Shown one piece after another: positions 20,102 through 29,784 of a stretch of 64,000 nucleotides of DNA (position 1 is its first letter; each line of letters opens with the position of its first letter). The stretch lies in NCBI GenBank assembly GCA_020465985.1, contig JAANYP010002044.1, positions 1-64,000 of the forward strand, given 5' to 3'. Source of the DNA: Centrapalus pauciflorus. Lineage: Eukaryota > Streptophyta > Magnoliopsida > Asterales > Asteraceae. The position numbers were made by a program, and so were the translations under genes. Under the pieces are notes generated by a model that saw nothing but the letters and a program-made list of their open reading frames with translations, was not told the DNA's origin and did no database searches.

Positions 20102-21083
20102 CAAGGGGTTTTCTACGATTGGTAGATTGTAGACAACTTGATTAATTTGGTATATTTTGTATACCAATTCGAGAAAGTTATTGTTGGAAAGACTTGCACA
20201 GATTTGCGTGAGTAAGGTTATGGCTTTTATGGTATTTTGGAATCGATTATGTCTGATTAAAAGAGTAGTTTCATTTTCAACTCTTGGTTTGCTCTACAAG
20301 TGGGATTAGGCACACATATAGCTATGAGTACAGCTTACCGACCCCCGATAGATGGTCAAAATAAATGGACTATTTTCACATTTGAATATATGATGAGATC
20401 ATGTATTTTGGATTTAAGTACCAACTGAAAGATCAATTGCTTTGATGGAATTTTCGTATAACACTGGTTATTATGTTAAAATCAAGAAAACACCGTGTAA
20501 AGTTTTGTACGGGAGGAAATGTAGAACCCCTACATGTTGGAAATAAATTGAAAGAACTCTGATTGTTGAGTCTGTGATATGAAAGAAGAGTTATAATGAT
20601 GAGACACCAAAACAAATCAACTTTGGAGTAAATGATGAAGTATATTTGTTAGTATCACCGATGAGGTGTTACTTGTTTTGAAAAAAGGACAAGCTAGCAC
20701 TGAGGTGTGTTGGCTCATTTAGAATAACAGAAAAGTTAAGAATCAGTTGTCTCATTTGGAATTTAAGGAAATATCGAAATAACATTTGGTGTTTTATGTG
20801 GAAAGCTTTATGAAATCTTCACAACTGGTAATGAAGATTAGGTTGATTATACCGAATTAGAAATTCAAGAAAGGGTAGTATATGTTGAAAAGCGGAATAT
20901 ATTATGGATATGAAAAAAAAGAAGTTAAGAAGCAAATAAATTGAAATGGTGCTTATACATTGGGAGCATCACCATGAAGCGAATCACACTTATGAAATTA
21001 AGGTAAATATATTAATGGAGTATTATCATCTGTTTGAATTAAAATAACTTCGAGGACGAAGTTGAGCGTGGTGGAGCCCATGC
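20102..21083 (+). pseudogene. E2 integrase C-terminus, heavily decayed
   Basis: Recognised by comparison with E1 on the opposite strand: RLAQICV matches KLAQIYV, the THIAMST block matches TRIAMST, MMRSCILDL is exact, and KSFTTGNED, YTELEIQERVVYVE and an EDEVERGGAHA-like tail follow the E1 order. Stops and frame changes occur every few dozen codons. It ends just before the LTR. Confidence 0.78.
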
Positions 21084-23320
21084 TGTAACATCCTAAAATT
21101 TTATTATCGTAATTTGAGGATATTTAGTTTAAATTTCGTAATGAATATAACTAAGTTGGATTATGAAAAATGATTATGTTTCTGGATATTTAAAAGTTGG
21201 TTGCTATTTTAAGAAATTAAGAAATTTGAGAATTTTGAATTATTATGGAGTATTATGATTTATAAATGTCAGGAATGATAAAATTATGATGAAAATCAGT
21301 ATTTAATGGAACCAGATAAGTTGAAGGGTTAGTATTGTCAATAGCCGAAAATGTGGAATAAATGGGATGAAAGTCTTTCATTTCAACTAAATACCACTCT
21401 CTCTCTAAGGCTCTCATCTCTCTCGGCTCTCTCTCTCTAAAATCTACTGAAATTCGAAATTGTGGAACTAAATTCGTGGGTTTGATCTGGAAATTAACAA
21501 GGACCAATCTGAATCAAGGTGAGAAATTATTTTTAAGCTTTAAAGTTTTATTTTGAGGATAAAAAATACATGAAATTTTGAATTAGAATCTGAAAATCAG
21601 TGATTGCATGTATGATATAACAGTTGAGAATCAACAATTGAAGTTCCCTGAAGGATTGGAAACAAGAATCAACCTTTGAATTGTCCTAAACGGTAAGAAA
21701 TCTGAGATTTTTGAGGTTTTTGTGTTCATGAGGTTTTTCCTCATTTTTGGTCCAATTTGGACGAATTTTGATGTTATTGATGTGGAAAATGGATCAAAAA
21801 CACTCAATATATTGTAATATATCAAATGTATGGATTGTATGTTGCTATAAATTAGTTTTGGAAATTTTTGAGTAAAATCCGTAAGTTACGACCTGCATTT
21901 CTGCAAGTGAACTCGACGAGTTCTATGGGGAACTCGGCGATTTCCCAAGAACACTTGAATAAATCTTCAAAAATTCATAAGTGTTGGATCCGAATTCGGT
22001 TGGGACCCGAATTCGGATGAGACCCGAACTTAGATGGAACCGAACTCGAATAAGAACCGAACTTGAATGAGACCCGAACTCGGATGGGTAATGTAATTCG
22101 GATGGGTCCGAAATCCGGCCGAGGATCCGAACTTCGGACCTGAACTCGGCGAGTTCCTGGACCAACTCGGCGAGTTGGCTGCAGTGCATGTGAAATTCGG
22201 ATGGGTTTTTAAGGACCCGAAATTATGGTTAATTAATTACACTTTTGGGATATTTTTGGTATTATATTAAGGCATGTAATGAAGGGTTATTTGAGAATAA
22301 TAACACCCTAAATGATGGTTTATAACGTGAGTTTCGGATGAAGGTTCCGAATGTTGTAACACATTTAATTGTACAACTTGATGTACATTTGTTGAGGATC
22401 ATGTTTATGATATGATTTTCTTATGGAAATGTAACAGGTCCCTTGTGGTGTTGTTTAACCCACAGTGGGGTACTTTTGAGTCCAGCTGAAATCCCGAAGA
22501 GAAATAAGATAACTTGAAGTTAACTAACACACCCACTGTAAGTACCTTTGATTTTAACATGTCTGCATCTGCTTTATGTTTGCTTTGCCTGCTAAGGCAT
22601 GTTGTTTCACTTTCGTTTGGCACTCTACTAACTTGCGTATATGTTGATGCACATTCATATTTGTTGCATGTCCGTTTCTTTGTTGTGCATCTTATTGATG
22701 GACCTGCGGGTCGCATCTGTACTCTGATGTTACTGTGCTATATGACCAAGAGTTGACACCTCTGTGGTCAGGATAGACAGTAGGTCATCCCCGGTGTTAT
22801 GTCTGCCTCAGATGGTTGGTTTTTCTTATGCCGAGCGTCATCTCGAAGGAGTTGCGGCTAGGGTTTGCGTACTTTGTGTACGTGTGGAGTATACGGTATG
22901 TGTTACCGGTGTTACTCCTGGGGGCATCATAAGGATTTGTGGAATGTGTAAATCATTGGTATTCACTAAGCATTCGCTTACCCCTTAGTTGTTGGATTTT
23001 TACAGGAAAAAGGGAAATCTGCTGTGGAACCTGCTAGATAAGTCGTTTGTGAAGTCTTGGAAGATTTGGTACTACTCTATCGGTAAAAGAACTATGGGCC
23101 AATGTTGTAATATAGTTTGGGTGATGTAATAATGTATTGAGTATGTAGACTTAGTATTGGAACCTTGTAGCACCGTAGGATGTTTAAAACAGTTGTATTA
23201 TTTATATTATGTACTTTAATGCTTCCGCACTTTAATTAAGCTTTCAGATCATTATGTAATTGTGTTTGGTGATTACATCTGGGTGTATTGTAAATGGTGG
23301 TTATTGTGGCAAGGGTGTCA
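21084..23320 (+). repeat. E2 3' LTR, 2237 bp
   Basis: TGTAACATCC at 21084 to AAGGGTGTCA at 23320; length and ends match the E1 LTR (2235 bp). It includes an array of GAACTCGGCGAGTTC- and CCCGAATTCGG-like words at about 21910-22200. No gene inside; short frames such as 22514-22756 are also present in antisense in the E1 LTR and are LTR sequence. Confidence 0.9.
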
Positions 23321-24598
23321 CAACAATTGACTATGATGAAGCATTTGCTCCATTGGCCAGGTTAGAGGCAATTCGTTTGTTTCTAGCCTATGCTGTGAAG
23401 GTATTTCAAATGGATGTAAAGAGGTCATTTTTGAATGGAAAGCTGCAAGAAGAAGTGTATGTTAAGCAGCCTCCAGGTTTTACAAATGAACACCATCCAG
23501 GTTTTTGTCTATACGTTGGAGAAAGCCCTCTATGGTCTAAAATAAGCCCCTAGAGCCTGGTATGACACTCTAACGGATTTCCTTATGAGCAATGGTTTTT
23601 CCAGAGTTAAAGTGGATACCACAGTGTTCATAAAGAAGGTGAAGTATGATATTATGCTTGTTCAGATATATGTGGATGACATAATATTTGGTTCTACTAA
23701 TGAGCAGTTATGCAAGAATTTTTTGTTTCTCATGAAATCATAATATGAAATGAGTATGATGGGAGAACTTACTTCCTTTTTAGGATTACAGGTTAAACAA
23801 ACCTCAAATGTAATTTTTATAAATCAAAGAAAGTACACTTTAGATCTTTTGAAAAGTTTAAATTCGATCAAAGTTCTCCTATCAAAACCCCAATGGCAAC
23901 CAATATAAACTTGGATGCAGATGCTAGTAACAGCTTATAGAGGCATGATTGGGAGCTTGCTATATTTAACTGCTAGTAGACCAGATATTATGTTTGCCAC
24001 CTGTTTATGTGATAGGTTTCAAGCTGATCCTAAAGAATCACATCTAGCTGCTGTAAAAAGAATCTTCAGATACCTTAAGGGTACACCAGGTTTGGGTCGT
24101 TGGTATCCCAAAGACTCAAGTCTTGAGCTAACAGGATATTCAGATTCTGATTTTGCAGGCTGCAGGCTAGACAGAAAAAACACAACAGGTGGGTGTCAAC
24201 TCCTTGGTGGTAAGTTGATAAGTTGGTGTAGCAAGAAGTAGAACTCAGTTTCTTCTTCTACCGCTGAAGCTGAGTATATTGCTGCTGGAAGCTGCTGTGG
24301 GCAGATTCTGTGGATGCAGCATCAGCTTGAAGACTATGGCCTTGTATATAGGAAGACTCCTATTCTGTGTGTTAATACAAGTGCTATAGCCATCTCCAAC
24401 AATCCAATATTTCATTCCAGAACAAAGCATTTAGAAGTCAGACATCACTTCATCAGGGATCACATCCTGATAGGTAATGTGGAGGTAAGTTTTATTTCCA
24501 CAGATGAACAGCTTGCAGACATTTTCACCAAGCCTCTTGATGAAAACAAGTTTATATATCTTGTAAGCAAGTTGGGCATGTTAAGTAACAGTGACTAA
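23321..24598 (+). pseudogene. B pol, right segment: RT and RNase H
   Basis: Resumes at TIDYDEAFAPLARLEAIRL. A 15-base loss shortens AYAAYKSIKVFQ to AYAVKVFQ. YVDD is at about 23670-23681. Frameshifts near 23510 and 23855, and stops near 23741 and 24239, break the frame. RNase H blocks SDSDFAGC, TTGGCQLLGG and AEAEYIAAGS, and the terminal LADIFTKPLD, are all present, ending at 24598 with a terminal peptide close to that of H1. The RT segment before TIDYDE is lost. Confidence 0.88.
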
Positions 24599-25100
24599 GT
24601 GTCCTAAATGTTCTAAGGCATTATATGTCTCACACTGCTCAAGTTTGTCAGAACGGCTTAGACAGAACAGGCTATGCATGTTTTACCCTTAGCCAATTTC
24701 TGAAAACTTGAACAGCTTGAGCGTATAGTAGTTTGACACCATCAGTTTTCACTTCAAACCTGGTTTGTTGATCAAACCTCCAACCTGCTCACTCTCTCAA
24801 TTTGTCATACAAGACATTGTCTTGTAACTTGATCAGCTATTGAACACAACCTGTTCTTGCATAGCTGCACAGGTTGAATAGCTTTAGAAATGAACAGTCT
24901 GTGATGAAACCTGCTCATCACAGGTTTGACCACCAGCTTAAAACATCAGTTTTAATTACCTTTCTTCATAATTAAGTTACTTAATTTCTGTATTTCTTTA
25001 ACTTAATTATCCATGGATAATGTGTGTTAACGTGTGTTAGTGACTATAAAGGTTCAAGTGGTCTGACAACCGTTCTGACATGGACAGCCGTTCCGTTTTC
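24599..25100 (+). other. B noncoding stretch between pol and ORF3
   Basis: Matches H1 8110-8600, with GAACAG/CTGTTC words and no credible coding frame. Confidence 0.7.
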
Positions 25101-25279
25101 CGTTAAAGAACATTTCAAATCAACCGCCCAAACCTTTCTCTCTCCTACCCACTCACATACGAATCCTATAAATACCTCCTCTACTGTTTCATCTTCTTCT
25201 TTCTCTACTGCTACCATAACTCCCAAAGAACCTTTAAACTCGACTAAGTGTCTAGAACTCATATTTCCACTACTCCAAA
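25101..25279 (+). promoter_or_regulatory. Internal promoter-like leader of B ORF3
   Basis: TATAAATA at 25167-25174, 113 bp before the ORF3 ATG (25280), with a pyrimidine-rich leader. CCGTT words lie just upstream (about 25062-25106). Preserved despite decay of the gene. Confidence 0.55.
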
Positions 25280-28200
25280 ATGGCTCATCAAAACAACCTG
25301 CTGCTCCTAGTATTCATTGGTAAGGACGTTCAAAAACATCCTTTTGTTACCATGATGCTAACACTGAAAACCACAAACTACATAGCAAACCTAACCATTC
25401 CCAAGAACTATGTGGGGAAAGGTTATGAGAATATGGTGGTGTTTCTGAAAGTTCACCCACTACACTACGCCTTGACTGCATCTCCTGGTGTCCTGTACCA
25501 GGAGATGGTGTATGAATTTTGGTACACCTGTGCCTATGACCCAGCAACCAAAATCATCAGGGGAACCATTCTCAATGGGACTCAAACCATTGAGATCACT
25601 ACTGGTCTTATCAGGGAAGTACTTCATCTCCCTGTGGCTGAAACGTAAGACCAGTCACAGCCTGAAAATGATCAAATGGGAAACTTGCTACGCTTCTGTG
25701 GTGTAGCAGAACCCAAAATTGGAGCCACACTGTTCAGAAAGGATATCTCACCTACTTACAGCTTCTTGTTTGCCTCTGTGGTAATGTGCTTCAGCAGCAA
25801 AGTTGGTTCCTTTGACCAGCTCAGCCGTGATGAAATCCCAATAGTCCTACAACTTGTAGATAGGACTACTTAGAACATGGCTTGGTGGATTTTCATGAAT
25901 TTGAGGAACCTGGTGCAGCAGGAAACACGTCTAGCTGCTGTTAGATATCCAAGGAATCTGAGCCTCATCTTCAAGCATGTCTGTGGTGAGAATCTCTATA
26001 ACTCTCAGCCTATGTTACTTACTGCTGCGTTCCTGGTGATTGGGAATAAAGTTTTCTACACCCCTGTACTTCCAAATGAGCCTTCTCTGTCTACACCAAT
26101 GAGGAGGTTGCTTGGTATGGTGGAAGGACCCTCTACTGTGAGGGTGGATCCAGTGACTGCTCCTAGAGGAAAATCTAAATCAAGGCCCAAAGTTGTAAAA
26201 AGGGTCATGGAATCGACTAAAGCTGAGCCTGTCCGCCAGAAGGCAAAAACAGCTAAGTCAAAGTCTGCCCCATCAGCCTCTGTGGCTGAGGGGGAGCAGA
26301 CTTATCACCCTGGTTCATCTATTGAACCTGAAGCCTTTATGGCTGGTGCCTCTGTGGCACCTGAGACCATGAAACAGGCTAACTCTCTGTTTGTGACCCA
26401 GTCTCACCACCCATCCAAACACAATTCCCTATTACTTCTCCTCAATCCCCCCACACTGTCACAATATTCCAGGAGAAAATCACTAGGTAGGAAGAAACCA
26501 CCTACCCAATCCACCCCCTCTGACTCTTCTCAACAAGAGTCAGTTGACAAAGAAGCAACCCATGCTGCCTCTCCTATTTTGGTGGAAGGTCCAACATCAT
26601 TGGAGCAGGCTTCACTCCAACATGAGTCCACCCTGAGTCAGCCTAGACCCATTGGTTCCTCCCAACAGGAACCAGTTGTACATATGGACACTAACACATC
26701 AACTATCCCAGCCTCCCAACAGGCTGAGGATATTGAAAGACAAGAGTTCACTCCACTCCGCACTGAGTCCACACAGTCTCCCCTCCATACTTCTCTTACA
26801 CATCCTGAGTTTGCACGAGATGTCAAACCAGCAGGACTAGACCATCCAGTAGATCAGCCTCCAACTTCTGCTCCTAGTGATACAGCTGTTGTACACCCAA
26901 CCGTTGCTGAAGGACCAACCTCCCAAGCTGATGAACCACAGGGAACATACCATCCCTTTGGTGAGGCTGCACCTCAAATGCAAATTCCATCAGTAGGTTA
27001 CACCACTTCTGATGTTGAAATGCACATCCCATCTCTCCATGATGAGACACCTCTAAACCAAGGTGCTACTGAGGGAACCTCCTCAGGCTTTGATGAGTGT
27101 GCTGCAAAACAAGCAGCATCTGAAAGGCCACCATCTTCTACCCCTTCTCCTGATGAAGCAGCTACAGCCACTGCTGAAGGATCCATTGACCCTTCCAAAC
27201 TGGGCCATCTTACTTATGCCCAAGCTATGGAACTTCTCTCAAAAGTAACCCTACCTTCTCCATCACATCCTCAAACAACTGCCTCATCCTCATCCCATTC
27301 TCATTCCTCACCATCTAAAATATCCAAAAAGTCCACCCATACTCCTCCATCCTCCAAAGATCTTCCTTTGAAGGATCAGTTTTCTTTGCTGACCAACAAA
27401 GTTGGTTCTTTGGAAACTTCCATGACCTCACTACCATCAATAATCCCAGACTCTGTGTCTGCACAGCTCAAAGGATTCTTTGATTTGTTCAAAAATTCCT
27501 TTCCAACCCCTCCTCAAGCTGATCAGTCCTCATAGCTGCTTGCACTCACTGCACAACTGCAAAATATCTCCACTACCCTCTTCTCTATCCTTTCCACTCA
27601 ACAGGACTCTGTGTCCTCCATGACAGTTATCTCCCAATAGCGGTCCACTCTCCTCACCACTTGGAATACTACCTTTCCCACTACATTCGCCAGCTTAAAC
27701 ACTCTCATTGTCTCTCTGTCCAATTCTGTGTCAGCAAACCTTGATGATGTGCAAGACTCTCTTGAATTACATCTTGCACAGCTTCAGAGTTTGTTGTTCA
27801 CAGCTTCTGACAGAGAAAACCTATCAAAGTTGTCCTCCATTGCTGATTCTCAATCTACCTCTCTTCAGAACTGCCTTACCCAGCTTGCAGAGGATAAGGG
27901 CAATCTGGCTTTCTTAGTGCATAGCCTGGTTGGCCCCAAGCTTGCTGCCAAAACTGCTGCTAAGCCTGCTGAATGTGTTTCTCCAGGCAGACCACATGTT
28001 GAAGGCTATGTGCCATCTCCTTCAAAGGTGGAGAAGTTATTTGCCTCAAAGACTAAGTCTAAGGGGGAGAAAACCTCTTCTCCTTCTAAGGAGAAATCAG
28101 CATCTGTTGGTCAAATAGCAGGTGCATCACAAACAAGTCCCACTGAGGATGTCTCCCATCACACTGAAGCTGCTCAGCCTACTCAGGCTGGATCTTCAAA

Positions 28201-28794
28201 CCCTGCACAAACTAAGGGGGAGGATTCCATTCCTGGGGGCAGGCCAAGTAGATGGAGGCATCTGATTTCGCAAGAAGAAGAAGAAGAGGAAGAGTTTCCT
28301 GAAGCTGTTCCAACTGCAACAGCTAAAGGAAAGAAGAAAGCATCTATTGACCCTGACAGTCTAAGAGCTGCACAGCTAAAGTTTGACAAGGCTAGAGCTA
28401 AAGAAATGGGTGTTTCTATGGAGAATTCTATGAATACAGAGATGAACAGGTCTAAGCCCTTGATAGACTAAAGAAGGAAGAAGACTCTCCCAAAGCTGCT
28501 AGATAGAGGCAAGCAAAATTAAAATGCCTTCTTTGGATATGCAAAGAATATAGCTCGAGGCTTCTAAGGAGTCAGTGGCTATTAAAGGAAGGTGAAAAGG
28601 AACAGGGTGCTCAGGTCTCAGTGACCAAGTCCAAGGAAGCATCCTCCTCTGCAAGAGCCCAGATTCACTTTGACATCATGGCAAGGAAAATAGTTCTTTG
28701 ATGTTGCTGACAGAAGACTTGCCAAGGAACCAATTGTCAAAGCTGTTCCCATATCAAGAAAAGGTAAATAGTGAAAGATAATGATAACCAGAAT
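25280..28794 (+). pseudogene. B ORF3, N-terminal and central part, interrupted by D1
   Basis: MAHQNNLLLL at 25280. The N-terminal domain matches H1 (YEFWYTCAY, LIREVLHL, RFCGVAEPK, FASVVMCFSSK). Stops lie at 25646, 25871, 27533 and about 27640 (the last two CAG to TAG by comparison with H1) and 28469. A long open block 25877-27535 covers the Pro/Ser-rich linker. Coiled-coil text (ELHLAQLQSLLFTASDREN) lies at about 27745-27830. The gene breaks at ITRI (28794) where D1 inserts, and continues at 42032. Confidence 0.85.
28790..28794. repeat. D1 target-site duplication, left copy (AGAAT)
   Basis: AGAAT precedes TGTTGG at 28795. The same AGAAT follows the 3' LTR at 42032-42036, and B ORF3 reads continuously (ITR, then MGA) when D1 and one copy are taken away. 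Confidence 0.9.
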
Positions 28795-29128
28795 TGTTGG
28801 TACACCCTGTGTGACGATAGCAGTCTAATCGATCTTCATTATGATTTAGGTAATATTCTGAGTATTAACCAGTATTTTGATATATATGTTTAATATGTGT
28901 TTGTCTGTTATTGATTGTGTGTTTGAACTTAATGTAACATATTACAAGAAGTTCAAACATAAAGGTCAAAGATTAACTCAAACATAAGTTAAAACATTAG
29001 TTTCATCACTTAAGTGTTTAAGTGTATTGGCTAGATTCGAATAGGTAAAGGAAGACATTCGAATCTGTGATAGATTCGAATGTATCCTTAGATTCGAATG
29101 GGTTAGATTCGAGTCTGTCAGATGGACA
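28795..29128 (+). repeat. D1 5' LTR remnant (334 of about 659 bp)
   Basis: Matches the 3' LTR from 41373 up to GATGGACA, then switches to leader sequence (TTCTAGGTTTCTTGACG) that in D2 lies about 55 bp past the LTR end. About 380 bp, including the TATAATTA box and the PBS, is gone. Confidence 0.92.
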
Positions 29129-29784
29129 TTCTAGGTTTCTTGACGCTAGTTGGACGGTTTTGCTCTCAAAAACGGGTTTTTGAGCTTACCAAATTCGTAT
29201 TCGGGAAACACTTTGTTGTTTTTCACATTTTTGATCGAAATCATTATTTTCATTTGAAAAATAGTGATTTAATCTATAAAACGTCAAAAAATCAAAGTGT
29301 TAGCCGTTTTTCGAGTTTGCGGCGCTCGAATCTATAGGGGTAATTAGGGTTTCTCTCTAGTCTCGAGTCTAACCAAAATACGCTCCTTTCGAGTCAATTT
29401 CAGTGTGTTTCGAGTCTACATTGTTTCGAATCTGTTGCTTCATTCGAATAGGATCTCGAGTCTAGTTTAGTGTCGAGTTTATTTCGAATCTAGTAATATT
29501 TCGAATCTAGTGTTTCGAATCTCCTGTCATTCGACTCTGCTGTGCCTTCGATTCTAAGGGTCTTCGAATCTATAGAGTCCTTCGAATCTGATATAACTTC
29601 GAATCTAAGGAGTTCCTCGAATCTGACATTATTTCGAATCTAATTGACTTTTAAGACTTAATCGAATTTAATTTCAAAAGATTTAATATTAATTAGTTTC
29701 GAATCTATCTAGATTCGAATAAGTTAATCTAAGTCAGTTTAGAATTAAATTAATTAAGTTAAAATTCGATTTCTTTCAGAAAAG
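29129..29784 (+). other. D1 leader with TTCGAATCT word array
   Basis: Noncoding. From about 29325 to 29720 the word TTCGAATCT or a one-base variant (TCGAGTCT, TTCGACTCT) occurs roughly every 20 bp. It ends in TTTCTTTCAG (AG at 29778-29779), an acceptor-like site five bases before the gag ATG. No PBS is found here. Confidence 0.8.

Larger units (their letters stand above)
20102..23320 (+). mobile_element. E2: 3' fragment of an old Ty3/gypsy chromovirus in B's RT
   Basis: Contains only the integrase C-terminal half with a chromodomain trace, and one full 3' LTR. It is the same family as E1 at the right end. The right edge is a clean LTR terminus (GGGTGTCA) followed by CAACA and B's RT. The left edge lacks any LTR: gypsy integrase joins B pol directly, and about 375 bp of B pol is missing, so a single deletion probably removed E2's 5' part and the adjacent B sequence. 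Many stops show it is old. Confidence 0.85.

Noticed and set aside
29325..29720. CRISPR-like array
   Set aside because: Words are short, variable and without unique spacers of constant length; eukaryotic retrotransposon context.
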